Positions 8,455 through 16,599 are shown, counted from the first letter of the stretch. The stretch is 52,531 nt of DNA from an uncultured Clostridia bacterium (GCA_945946765.1 CAMEWS010000008.1:1-52531); one strand, 5' to 3'. The notes: generated from the sequence alone by a model not told the origin. Numbers and translations: made by a program.

Positions 8455-8484
8455 TTGACTATTATTAATTAATTAACATAAAAT
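8455..8484 (+). promoter_or_regulatory. Promoter with Rex operator between -35 and -10
   Basis: TTGACT (8455-8460), an 18-bp spacer, then TAAAAT (8479-8484), pointing at the gene at 8570. The spacer is almost entirely the palindrome TTATTAATTAATTAACAT (8462-8479), which matches the Rex consensus TTGTTAANNNNTTAACAA at 12 of 14 fixed positions. Rex bound there would block RNA polymerase at low NADH. The site also lies about 90 bp before rex itself, so autoregulation is possible. Confidence 0.7.
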
Positions 8485-8504
8485 ATTAGTGGTATTGGTA
8501 ATTT

Positions 8505-8526
8505 GTCGGGGTCAGTTGACTATATG
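8505..8526 (+). repeat. Copy of the CAGTTGAC-type dispersed module end
   Basis: The segment gtcggggtcagttgactata matches the end of the module at 18137-18234 (gtcggagtcagttgacaata) with two differences. It lies downstream of the predicted -10, so it would be in the 5' leader of the gene at 8570. Confidence 0.55.
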
Positions 8527-8569
8527 TAAATTGCCATAATCGCATCCGTTTGAAATAAGGAAGTAAACA

Positions 8570-8824
8570 ATGGAAAAAGAAAAAACTCAAACAATTACAA
8601 TTAAAGTTTGTATGGGAAGTTCTTGTTTTGCAAGGGGTAATGCTGCAAACCTTGATTTTATCGAAAATTACGTTAAAGAACATGGTCTTGACGCAAAAAT
8701 CGAAGTTGTCGGTTCAAGATGTGAAGGCAGATGTGCTGTCGGCCCTAACGTTATTATTAATGGCGAAAATTGTGAATCAGCTTCACCCGTAAGACTTGAA
8801 TCCATATTGAAAAAATATTTATAA
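8570..8824 (+). CDS. Thioredoxin-like [2Fe-2S] ferredoxin, 84 aa
   Basis: A stand-alone version of the C-terminal domain of NuoE/HydC. The cluster ligands are the Cys-x4-Cys pair in VCMGSSCF and the Cys-x3-Cys pair in RCEGRCAVGP, the usual pattern for thioredoxin-fold [2Fe-2S] proteins. Such proteins are often found beside sensory and group B [FeFe] hydrogenases and probably carry electrons between them and NAD- or ferredoxin-linked partners. AAGGAAG lies 8 nt before the ATG. The gene is monocistronic, with its own Rex-type promoter and a strong terminator at 8833, although the hydrogenase-like gene follows 200 bp later. Confidence 0.9.
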   Translation: MEKEKTQTITIKVCMGSSCFARGNAANLDFIENYVKEHGLDAKIEVVGSRCEGRCAVGPNVIINGENCESASPVRLESILKKYL

Positions 8825-8832
8825 GAATTGTT

Positions 8833-8866
8833 CAGCCTGAAATCATTGGGTTTCAGGCTGTTTTGT
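8833..8866 (+). terminator. Rho-independent terminator
   Basis: cagcctgaaa (8833-8842), loop tcattggg, tttcaggctg (8851-8860), then ttttgt. A perfect 10-bp stem that isolates the small [2Fe-2S] gene from the operon starting at 9031. Confidence 0.85.
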
Positions 8867-8888
8867 CACTAAGATGTCGAATGTTTTG

Positions 8889-8916
8889 TTTACATCTGAA
8901 TTGCACAAAGTATAAA
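8889..8916 (+). promoter_or_regulatory. Promoter of the hydS-like operon
   Basis: TTTACA (8889-8894), a 16-bp spacer, TATAAA (8911-8916). It lies between the terminator at 8833 and the start codon at 9031, leaving a leader of about 108 nt that contains the inverted repeat at 8944-8980. Confidence 0.55.
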
Positions 8917-8943
8917 GGCTATAAATCCGACATTTGGGTAGTG

Positions 8944-8980
8944 ACTGTTCGGACATGTTAAAATATTACTTAAGAACAGT
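8944..8980. promoter_or_regulatory. Inverted repeat in the hydS-like leader
   Basis: ACTGTTC (8944-8950) and GAACAGT (8974-8980) are perfect 7-bp complements 23 nt apart. TTCGGA follows at 8948 and again at 8980, so a direct repeat overlaps. It may be an operator or an RNA stem; it does not match the Rex consensus. Confidence 0.4.
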
Positions 8981-9030
8981 TCGGAAATCATTAACCGTAT
9001 GAAAAATAAAAAATAATTGAGGTCTCTTTT

Positions 9031-10770
9031 ATGAATAATCAATATCCGATTTATACACTCCAAAATGAGTGCGTAGACTGTTATAAATGTATACGTGAAT
9101 GTAAAATGAAAGCTATCCGTATAGAAAACGGACACGCCTCCGTTATTCCCGAAAGATGTATTGCTTGTGGACATTGTGTGTTAATTTGTCCGTCAGAGGC
9201 AAAAAAAGTCAGAAACGATGTAAATAAAGCCCGAGCCGTTATTACAGCAAAACAGCGAGTGTTTGTTTCTCTTGCTCCAAGTTGGGCAGGTTTTTGGAAT
9301 TGTACCGCAGAACAATTGATTCTTGCATTTAAAAAACTCGGATTTGAAGGCGTTTCGGAAACCGCATTAGGCGCACAGGAGGTTTCCATAGAATTAACAA
9401 AGCTGTTATCCAAGAGAGAAAACAAAATACATATTTCAAGCGCTTGTCCTGCAATTGTGGATTATGTAAGACTTTATATGCCCGAGTATACAGAATTTAT
9501 TACTCCGTTGGGTTCTCCTGCTATGACCCACGCAAAACTTTTAAGAAAGCGTTACGGTGATGATATTGGTATAGTGTTTGCCGGGCCGTGTATTGCAAAG
9601 AAAAATGAGGCTGATAAAAACCCTGAGCTTATTGATGTTTCGCTTACATTTAAAGAAGTTGCGCAGTGGTTTGCTCAAGAAAACATTGACCCTTCACAAA
9701 TAGAAGTGCCTGCCGAAGCAAACGAGGTAAAATTTGTACCCAAAAAGGCTTACGAAGGAACATATTATCCTATAGAAGGAGGTATGAACAAAACTTTGCG
9801 TCTTTCAGGCTGTGCAAAAGACATACAACTTGTCAGCATAAGCTCCATAACTTCGTTTGAAACCGCATTGAGGAATTTTGATCCTAAACAGGTTGACAGA
9901 CCTATATTTTTAGAGGCTCTTGCCTGTGCGGGAGGTTGTGCAAACGGCCCGAGCAAAAATGCCGACAAGCCGGGTATTATGGCAATGACGGATATTTTAA
10001 GAACCGTTAAAATAAGAGAAGATGTCCCTTCAGAGCCTGAGGTTATAGTAGAAAAACAGTACGAGGCTTCTGCTCAAAATACAAAGAAATACACACCCGA
10101 ACAAATTGCGGAAGCAATGGCAAGTGTGGGTAAACACGGTGTTGAAGATGAAATAAACTGCGGCGGCTGCGGTTATGATACTTGCAGACAACTTGCGGAA
10201 GCTTTGTTGTCAGGCGATGCGGAACCATCCATGTGTGTTTCATACATGCGTAAACTTGCTATCAGAAAGGCAAGCGCAATGCTTCGTTCAATGCCTTCTG
10301 CAATTGTAATGGCGGATTCCGAATTGCGTATTCTCGAAACAAACGAAGCCTTTGTAAGAATGTTTGCACCCGATTTACTTGAAATCTTTAAAGACAGACC
10401 CGAAGGGCTTGCCGGCGGAGCTTTAGACAGAGTTGTACCGTTTGTGGATTTGTTTAAACGCAGCATTAAGTCAGGCAAAGATATTCACAAAGAACGTTAT
10501 CCCGTAGGCAAAAATCTTTATGATATTGCGGTATTTGAAATTGAACGTAACAAAATTGTCGGTGCTGTCATTACTGATGTAACCCAAACCGAAATGAAAC
10601 GTGAACAAATTGCAAGAAAAGCCCATGAAGTAATAGAAAAGAACATTGCGACAGTACAAAATATTGCTTGTTTACTGGGTGAACATATGGTGGATACGGA
10701 ATTATTATTAAGCCAAATCGCTCAGGGCTATGAAGAAAATACTCCCAATACGGAAGATGAGGGTAAATAG
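9031..10770 (+). CDS. Sensory-type [FeFe]-hydrogenase-like protein with PAS domain (HydS-like)
   Basis: The order is two [4Fe-4S] ferredoxin motifs (Cys14, 17, 20, 24 and Cys43, 46, 49, 53), an H-cluster domain, a second Fe-S module (CGGCGYDTCR, then C in PSMCVSYM) and a PAS domain (about residues 415-515). H-cluster loops are SSACPAIV, GPCIAKKNE and EALACAGGCANGPS. The four cluster cysteines remain, but the catalytic proton-transfer Cys (first Cys of TSCCP) is Ala, as reported for group C sensory enzymes such as Thermotoga HydS. A role as H2 or redox sensor signalling through PAS to the phosphatase encoded 2 nt downstream is inferred. The 579-aa length fits this class. RBS: gaggtctcttttATG, weak but present. 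Confidence 0.85.
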   Translation: MNNQYPIYTLQNECVDCYKCIRECKMKAIRIENGHASVIPERCIACGHCVLICPSEAKKVRNDVNKARAVITAKQRVFVSLAPSWAGFWNCTAEQLILAFKKLGFEGVSETALGAQEVSIELTKLLSKRENKIHISSACPAIVDYVRLYMPEYTEFITPLGSPAMTHAKLLRKRYGDDIGIVFAGPCIAKKNEADKNPELIDVSLTFKEVAQWFAQENIDPSQIEVPAEANEVKFVPKKAYEGTYYPIEGGMNKTLRLSGCAKDIQLVSISSITSFETALRNFDPKQVDRPIFLEALACAGGCANGPSKNADKPGIMAMTDILRTVKIREDVPSEPEVIVEKQYEASAQNTKKYTPEQIAEAMASVGKHGVEDEINCGGCGYDTCRQLAEALLSGDAEPSMCVSYMRKLAIRKASAMLRSMPSAIVMADSELRILETNEAFVRMFAPDLLEIFKDRPEGLAGGALDRVVPFVDLFKRSIKSGKDIHKERYPVGKNLYDIAVFEIERNKIVGAVITDVTQTEMKREQIARKAHEVIEKNIATVQNIACLLGEHMVDTELLLSQIAQGYEENTPNTEDEGK

Positions 10771-10772
10771 TT

Positions 10773-11948
10773 ATGTCAGAAAAAACTTTCTTTGTTGATA
10801 TTGATTGCTATCAACAGAAAAAAGACGGACAAAATACCTTTGGGGATTATTTTAAATCCAAAAGATATACGGATGAAGGACGTTTGCTTGCCGTTTTATC
10901 GGACGGTTTGGGCAGCGGTATAAAAGCCAATATACTTGCGACAATGACAGCAACGATGATTTTAAAATTCATCGAAGACGGTAAAGATATTTTAAAAGCC
11001 ACAGAAGTTATCATGAACTCTTTGCCCGTGTGTCAGGTGCGAAAAATCAGCTATGCAACGTTCTCTGCTTTTGAGTGCAGTGATGAAGGCTATATCAGGA
11101 TTGTTGAAGAAGGAAATCCTGATTTTATACATATTCATAACGGAAAAGTTGTAGAGCACAAACCTGAGGTCATAACTTCAAAAAAATTTACTAACAGACA
11201 CATGCATTTGTACAATTTTAAACTTGAGCCTGAGGATAGGCTGGTGTTCTGTTCGGACGGTGTTACTCAGGCAGGCATGGGTACTGATGAATACAAACTG
11301 GGCTGGCGGCGTGAAGGTTTGATAAAGTTTGTGGAAGATGAAATTGAACGCAACCCGACAATTTCAAGCAGTCATCTTGCACAGGAAATTGTAAAAGAAG
11401 CGATTAGAAAAGAACCTGAGAAAAAAGCAAAAGATGATGTGTCTGCATTGATTTTGTATTTCCGTAAGCCAAGAAAACTTCTTATTTTTACGGGCCCGCC
11501 GTATCGTCAGGACAGAGATTTTGAATATTCGAAAATTTTTGATGATTATGACGGTAAAAAGGCTATTGTCGGCGGAACAACGGCAAACCTTATTGCTCGT
11601 GAACTTAACAGAGAAATTACAACGGAAAAATATAATAAAGGCATGTTGCCGGCATGCTCTCACATGGAGGGTGTTGACCTTATTACGGAAGGTATTTTGA
11701 CTCTTACAAAGGTATTGGAATACCTCAATGAAGGTTACGACCGTTGGCCTGATGATGCGGCAGGCAGGCTTATTACGTTGCTTTTGGATTCCGATGTTAT
11801 TGAATTTATGATTGGTTCAAAATTGAATCAGGCGCATTATGACCCTGATTTGCCTTTGGAACTCGGAATTCGTAAAAATGTTGTAAAACAACTGGAAATA
11901 ATTTTATCAGGACGTTATATTAAAAAGGTAAACCTTAAATTTATTTAA
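10773..11948 (+). CDS. SpoIIE/PP2C-type serine phosphatase with extra C-terminal domain
   Basis: Residues 1-230 are a PPM/SpoIIE phosphatase: metal-binding motifs LSDGLGSGIKAN, VFCSDGVTQAGMG and KDDVSALILYF carry the expected Asp and Gly residues. Residues 231-391 form an extra domain (LLIFTGPPYRQDRD to KKVNLKFI) that I do not recognise beyond its known habit of being fused to phosphatases in [FeFe]-hydrogenase clusters. It follows hydS by 2 nt, so the two are surely co-transcribed and probably form one signalling pair, with HydS input and protein dephosphorylation output. The target is not visible here. The last gene of this part of the operon is followed by a 111-bp gap. Confidence 0.85.
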   Translation: MSEKTFFVDIDCYQQKKDGQNTFGDYFKSKRYTDEGRLLAVLSDGLGSGIKANILATMTATMILKFIEDGKDILKATEVIMNSLPVCQVRKISYATFSAFECSDEGYIRIVEEGNPDFIHIHNGKVVEHKPEVITSKKFTNRHMHLYNFKLEPEDRLVFCSDGVTQAGMGTDEYKLGWRREGLIKFVEDEIERNPTISSSHLAQEIVKEAIRKEPEKKAKDDVSALILYFRKPRKLLIFTGPPYRQDRDFEYSKIFDDYDGKKAIVGGTTANLIARELNREITTEKYNKGMLPACSHMEGVDLITEGILTLTKVLEYLNEGYDRWPDDAAGRLITLLLDSDVIEFMIGSKLNQAHYDPDLPLELGIRKNVVKQLEIILSGRYIKKVNLKFI

Positions 11949-12059
11949 GGTGACTTTGAGAAGGTGAGTATGTATAGGCAGAGTTAAATCGCTTGTGCAT
12001 GCAAACTGATTAAAGGAATTAAGAACACCGACAATTTAAATTAACAAAGGGAGAATTAA

Positions 12060-12323
12060 ATGACTGAAGCTTCAAAGGTATTGGTAGAACTATGTTTTGG
12101 TACAACCTGTTTTGTTATGGGGGCATCAAAACTACAGGAATTGGAATCACTCATTCCTCCGCAATACAGAAATAAAGTGGATATAAAAGCACACACCTGT
12201 TTGGATTTGTGTAAAAATGCAACTTACATGAAAGCTCCTTTTGTCAAAATTGACGGCGAAATTATTTCCGAAGCTACGGTTGAGAAGGTTTTGAAAGCAA
12301 TAGAAAGTAAAATAAATGGATAA
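12060..12323 (+). CDS. Thioredoxin-like [2Fe-2S] protein, 87 aa
   Basis: Second NuoE-C-terminal-like protein of the cluster. Ligands are Cys-x4-Cys in LCFGTTCF and Cys-x3-Cys in HTCLDLCKNA. It differs clearly from the copy at 8570, so it is not a recent duplicate. AAAGGGAG lies 6 nt before the ATG. Its stop overlaps the start of the next gene by 8 nt (frame ATGGATAA), which implies translational coupling and a dedicated electron-transfer role for the hydrogenase at 12316. Confidence 0.9.
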   Translation: MTEASKVLVELCFGTTCFVMGASKLQELESLIPPQYRNKVDIKAHTCLDLCKNATYMKAPFVKIDGEIISEATVEKVLKAIESKING

Positions 12324-13773
12324 CAGTAACACTACACACTTAAAAAGAGAAATATTAGTACGAATTATTAGAGCATTTCTTAATGATGAATTAAAAGATT
12401 TAACAAAACTTCCTTTTGAAATGCGCCCAAAAAATGCGGAAGTTCCTTACAGATGCTGCATTTATAAAGAAAGAGCTATTTTAAGACAAAGGGCGGTTGC
12501 AGGTCTTGGGCTTGCAGTGGAAAATGATGACGAAATGACATCCCTTGCAGAATATGCGCAACAGGCTCTAAAAAGAGAAAAACCTGAAGATACAATGCTT
12601 ACGGTTGTTGAAACGGCTTGCAAGGGCTGTGTACCCAGCAGAGTTTATGTAACAGAGCTTTGTCAGGGCTGTGTTGCAAGACCTTGTGTTTCCACTTGTA
12701 AATTTGGTGCAATACAAATTAAAGACGGCAAATCCGTTATTGACGGTGACAAATGTAAAAACTGCGGTATGTGTATGCAGGTTTGCCCGTACAGCGCAAT
12801 TGTCAGACTCAAAGTACCTTGCGAAGATGCTTGTCCCGTAAATGCAATTGCTAAAAATGAACAAGGTCACGCAGAAATTGATTTTGATAAATGTATAAGC
12901 TGCGGTGCTTGTGAAAGAGCTTGTCCGTTTGCAGCGGTTCATGAAAAAAGTCAGGTTATAGACATATTACAAAAAATCAAATCGGGCAAAAAAGTAGTGG
13001 CAATGTTAGCACCTGCAGTTGTCGGACAGTTGCCTGTTTCCGTAAATAAAATTGCTCAAGCGTTGATTCAATGCGGTTTTTCCGATGTAATGGAGGTTGC
13101 TGTCGGTGCTGATATTACGGCAAGAACGGAAGCAGAAGACTACAAAGAAAGAATGGAACGTGGTGACGAGTTTATGACAACTTCTTGTTGCGCAGCATAC
13201 AATGAGCTTGTGGATAAACACATTCCCGAACTCAAACCGTTCCGTTCGGAAACAAGAACACCAATGCATTACACTGCGGAGCTTGTTAAAAAACAAGACC
13301 CTGATGCCGTTGCGGTATTTATTTCACCTTGTGTTGCAAAAAGAAAAGAAACACAACATGATGAATATACTGATTACGTAATGAGCATTGAAGAAATGGG
13401 TGCGTTGTTTGTTGCAATGAATATCGAAGTTGCAAATTGTGACGATTTTGAATTTGCGCAAGAAGCATCTAAAGAAGGCAGATTCTTCTCTGTTACGGGC
13501 GGTGTTGCAGAATCGGTTAAAGTTGCGTTAAAAGACTTCCCTGAATTTTACCCGACTTGTGTAAACGGTCTGAATACAAAATCCGTAAGAGATTTGAAAA
13601 ACTGGGCGAAAAAAGGTGTTTGTCCGGAAGGCAATATTGTTGAAGTTATGGCGTGTGAAGGCGGATGTGTTGCCGGTCCCGTATGCTTGAACAACAAACG
13701 TATTACAACAAAGAAAGTTACCGAATACGCAAATGCAAGCAAATGCATTAATGATTTGGAAGAACAAAAATAA
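12316..13773 (+). CDS. Group B-like monomeric [FeFe] hydrogenase
   Basis: Expected to reduce protons or oxidise H2 using ferredoxin-type clusters. The N-terminal ~100 residues are a family-specific domain with a Cys pair (YRCCIY). Cys-rich Fe-S motifs follow (ACKGCVPSR, LCQGCVARPC, KCKNCGMCMQVCPY, KCISCGACERACPF). H-cluster loops are TSCCAAYNEL, SPCVAKRKE and EVMACEGGCVAGP, retaining both Cys of the first loop, so catalysis is likely. TSCCAAY rather than TSCCPAW, with no N-terminal [2Fe-2S] domain, points to group B rather than the bifurcating A3 enzyme at 33072. It is co-translated with the small [2Fe-2S] protein upstream and ends at a strong terminator. Confidence 0.9.
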   Translation: MDNSNTTHLKREILVRIIRAFLNDELKDLTKLPFEMRPKNAEVPYRCCIYKERAILRQRAVAGLGLAVENDDEMTSLAEYAQQALKREKPEDTMLTVVETACKGCVPSRVYVTELCQGCVARPCVSTCKFGAIQIKDGKSVIDGDKCKNCGMCMQVCPYSAIVRLKVPCEDACPVNAIAKNEQGHAEIDFDKCISCGACERACPFAAVHEKSQVIDILQKIKSGKKVVAMLAPAVVGQLPVSVNKIAQALIQCGFSDVMEVAVGADITARTEAEDYKERMERGDEFMTTSCCAAYNELVDKHIPELKPFRSETRTPMHYTAELVKKQDPDAVAVFISPCVAKRKETQHDEYTDYVMSIEEMGALFVAMNIEVANCDDFEFAQEASKEGRFFSVTGGVAESVKVALKDFPEFYPTCVNGLNTKSVRDLKNWAKKGVCPEGNIVEVMACEGGCVAGPVCLNNKRITTKKVTEYANASKCINDLEEQK

Positions 13774-13793
13774 GATAAAAAGACAAAAATATA

Positions 13794-13823
13794 AGAGGTT
13801 GATGAAAATCAACCTCTTTTTTG
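13794..13823 (+). terminator. Rho-independent terminator of the hydrogenase operon
   Basis: agaggttgat (13794-13803), loop gaaa, atcaacctct (13808-13817), then a T tract. A perfect 10-bp stem with a GNRA-type tetraloop. Confidence 0.95.
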
Positions 13824-13961
13824 TTTTTAGAAAAATATAGACCAAGTGGTCAATACGAAAATTCTTAAGCTTTAACCCCGTGATTGATGTTTTTGGCATG
13901 CTAAATCGGTATGATTTAGCTATAAAGTTGAGTAAAACTCTTGGGGAGTATAGAAAGAGTA

Positions 13962-15176
13962 ATGAGAAGTATCGCAAAATTTAGTGCAAAATTATCTTTA
14001 GCTGCGTTGGTGGTGGCTTTGAGTGTGCCGTCAGTTTTGGCAAACACTTTGTCCGAAATTCAAATTAATGCGCAAGAGTCAGGTTATGGTGTAGTTTTAA
14101 AAACAGACGAGGCTGTTCCTATTAAAAAGACAGTTACCGCAAATAACAAATTGTCAATCGAACTTAAAGATGTAGAAGTGTCTTCTGATTTAAACACTGT
14201 TTATAATAACGTTGAAAATATTGACAACGTTACGGTTGTTCCGTCAGGGAAAAGCGGTATAAAAATTGTAGTAAAAGGACAAAATGTTTCTGACAGCAAA
14301 ATTTATTTTGATAAGTCAAATACACAACCTGCTGTTGCACCTGCTCAAAAATCTTCTTATACTCAATCGATTCAATTAAGTGCGCCGGTATCAAGTTATA
14401 CACCAGTGTATAATCATGATGCTTTTCCTGTTGAAGAAGAATTGCAAACTTCTAATCCTCAATTAAATGAAATTTTAACAAAAATGCATATTGATAAAAC
14501 AATGCTTATTTCTGTGAAATCATTGATTAAAAAAGCAATAAATAAAACTAAATCAGGTGATATAAATATGATGACCGTGATGGGCGTTTTGTTTATAATG
14601 GCTGCATTTATGCTTAGACCTTCCAAAAAAGAAAAAACAGCATTAAAACAACAAAGTTTAAGCAGTATGTTGTCACGCCAAAATTCTAAAGATTCAAGCC
14701 AAAGAACTCTTCAAACGGAAAGAGAAATTGCTTTAAACAAAAACTTGGCGTCTTCAATGAATTTAAACAACAGAGGAGCTTCACTCAATTCGGGTTACGG
14801 AATGAAGGCTTATCAAAACAGCCAAAGAAATCCTTATACAACAAATTCTACATCAACAGGGGTTTCAGGAATCCCCAGAAGAACTCCTATTGCAGGAAAA
14901 TCTATTCCATCACAGCCTATAAAAAAACAGACAGTAAATAATAAACCTGTTTTAAATGATGTCAATTCTCCAATAAAACCTAAAGCACCTTCGGTTGTTC
15001 ATACTGCAATGAAGCCTAAGAATCTTGTTTCAGAAACAACATTGGATAATACTGATAGTTTGAAATTTTTGGAGTCAATAACAAAGATTTATGAAAAAAG
15101 CGGTAGAGCTGATCTGGCAAAAGGGTTGAAGGACAATCTTCAAAAAGCTCGTTCAAACAGGCATGCAATGGTATAG
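13962..15176 (+). CDS. AMIN-domain envelope protein, 404 aa
   Basis: The N-terminus is a signal peptide (MRSIAKFSAKLSLAALVVAL, cleavage after VLA). Residues ~30-110 form an AMIN domain (LSEIQINAQESGYGVVLKT to GIKIVVKGQ), a peptidoglycan-targeting beta module common in cyanobacterial-lineage proteins and in AmiC and PilQ. A helix-flanked hydrophobic segment (MMTVMGVLFIMAAFML) near residue 205 may anchor it in the membrane. The rest is Ser/Asn/Pro-rich and disordered, ending in a short helix. No catalytic domain is seen, so a cell-wall scaffold role is likely. ATG 13962 begins the signal peptide and is preferred over the TTG at 13941. Confidence 0.8.
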   Translation: MRSIAKFSAKLSLAALVVALSVPSVLANTLSEIQINAQESGYGVVLKTDEAVPIKKTVTANNKLSIELKDVEVSSDLNTVYNNVENIDNVTVVPSGKSGIKIVVKGQNVSDSKIYFDKSNTQPAVAPAQKSSYTQSIQLSAPVSSYTPVYNHDAFPVEEELQTSNPQLNEILTKMHIDKTMLISVKSLIKKAINKTKSGDINMMTVMGVLFIMAAFMLRPSKKEKTALKQQSLSSMLSRQNSKDSSQRTLQTEREIALNKNLASSMNLNNRGASLNSGYGMKAYQNSQRNPYTTNSTSTGVSGIPRRTPIAGKSIPSQPIKKQTVNNKPVLNDVNSPIKPKAPSVVHTAMKPKNLVSETTLDNTDSLKFLESITKIYEKSGRADLAKGLKDNLQKARSNRHAMV

Positions 15177-15237
15177 ACTAAAAACAATTATAAATATACA
15201 AGAGAGAGAAATTAATAGACGATACTCAACAATATAC

Positions 15238-15263
15238 GAGACACATAGTTGTCTCTTTTTTTT
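15238..15263 (+). terminator. Rho-independent terminator
   Basis: gagaca (15238-15243), loop catagt, tgtctc (15250-15255), then eight T. It ends the AMIN-gene transcript; the remaining ~125 bp before the patatin gene hold no gene that I can see. Confidence 0.8.
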
Positions 15264-15390
15264 TGCGAATTTTGGAGGTTTTAATGCAAAAATATACAAT
15301 GATATATTAAATTTTCGCCTTAATAATGCATAGTGAAATTTTGTAATTTATGCTTTAATATAACAATGGAGTTTGTTAAAGGGTTTTAAA

Positions 15391-16599
15391 TTGAGCGAAA
15401 TAGGAGCAAAAGATTATTTTTGTATATTCGGTGGCGGTGCAATCAGAGGGTTGGCATATATGGGCTCGCTTCAAGCTATGCAAGAAATCGGTATAAATAT
15501 TAAAGCTTATGCCGGTTCTTCTGTTGGCGCTGTTTTTGCTGCTTATGCAGCATTGGATTATACGGATGAAGAATATAAAACAGTTTTTGATGAAGTCAAT
15601 TTTGATTTGTTTGGTGATGTCAGATTGGATTTGGCAAAAAAATTTGCTATCAGTAAAGGAGAACGTTTTCTTGAATGGATACGTGCGGGGATAGAAAAAA
15701 AATATTACGGAGATTCGTATTCAAAAAATCAAAATAAACCCGTAACTTTCAAAGATATAGACAAAGATTTATTTGTTATTACTTCAAACATAAACGGATG
15801 TAAGCCTTATATTTTTTCAAAATACACAACTCCTGATTTTGAAGTAGCAAAAGCTGTGCAGGTTTCCACATCATTGCCCGGACTTTTTGCACCGTTTGAA
15901 TATAAAAACAATGTTTTAATTGATGGCGACATGATGAAAAGCTGGCCTATGTGGAAGGTTCATGAGTTGTTGTGTCCAAAAGATTGCAGGATAATAGAGT
16001 TTAGGCTTGAGGGCGGTAAATATTGGTATGATGTCAAAAATTCCGTTGAGTATTTAAATGCTGTGTTTGCGACATTGTCTAATTTTGCAACTGATTATAT
16101 TATGGAAACTTATCAACCAAAAGATAAGTTTGATTATGTAAAAATTAATACGGAACACATTTTGCCCGTACAGTTTACGTTGCCCAAAGATGAACGTGAA
16201 GGTTTGATTAAACTCGGTTATGAAACAACTAAAGAATATTTTACAAAAACTTTACTACAAAAGAAAAAAGAGATTTTGCCAAGATATACAGTAATTTTAG
16301 ACCATTTGATTAAAATCAAAAATTCAGTTAAAACAAATAAAATTTTAGATGCAAAATCTTATTTGTGCGATATGTTTGTTTATCTATGTGAATCAAAAAG
16401 ATATATAGATGCTCCGGTGTATGAAAATTTAGTTAAGCTTAAAGACTATTTCTTTTCAAATATAAAAGAGTCTTTCTTTTTTAAGTCTCTGTCTTTGAAG
16501 GATAAACGTCAAATTGAATTTTATGTAAACAAGTTAAATGATGATGTTTTGGAAAGATGTATGGAGTTGCAGGAGTATATAAGAGAGTTTGATAAATAA
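15391..16599 (+). CDS. Patatin-like phospholipase
   Basis: The catalytic elements are visible near the N-terminus: an oxyanion loop GGGAIRG, the nucleophile elbow GSSVG (GxSxG) and the aspartate in LIDGDMM, where the usual DGG/DGA is DGD. This Ser-Asp dyad family hydrolyses acyl chains from phospholipids. The C-terminal ~180 residues are helical and family-poor. No signal peptide is seen, so it is cytosolic or membrane-associated. Start choice is uncertain: TTG 15391 has AAAGGG 7 nt upstream, while the TTG at 15373 has no usable site; there is no in-frame ATG nearby. Convergent with the stomatin gene across a shared terminator. Confidence 0.85.
   Translation: MSEIGAKDYFCIFGGGAIRGLAYMGSLQAMQEIGINIKAYAGSSVGAVFAAYAALDYTDEEYKTVFDEVNFDLFGDVRLDLAKKFAISKGERFLEWIRAGIEKKYYGDSYSKNQNKPVTFKDIDKDLFVITSNINGCKPYIFSKYTTPDFEVAKAVQVSTSLPGLFAPFEYKNNVLIDGDMMKSWPMWKVHELLCPKDCRIIEFRLEGGKYWYDVKNSVEYLNAVFATLSNFATDYIMETYQPKDKFDYVKINTEHILPVQFTLPKDEREGLIKLGYETTKEYFTKTLLQKKKEILPRYTVILDHLIKIKNSVKTNKILDAKSYLCDMFVYLCESKRYIDAPVYENLVKLKDYFFSNIKESFFFKSLSLKDKRQIEFYVNKLNDDVLERCMELQEYIREFDK

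Noticed and set aside
8889-8911. TTGTTTAC...TTGCACAA as a Rex site before the hydS-like gene
   Set aside because: The spacing gives a 23-bp site and the half-sites do not match the 18-bp Rex palindrome.
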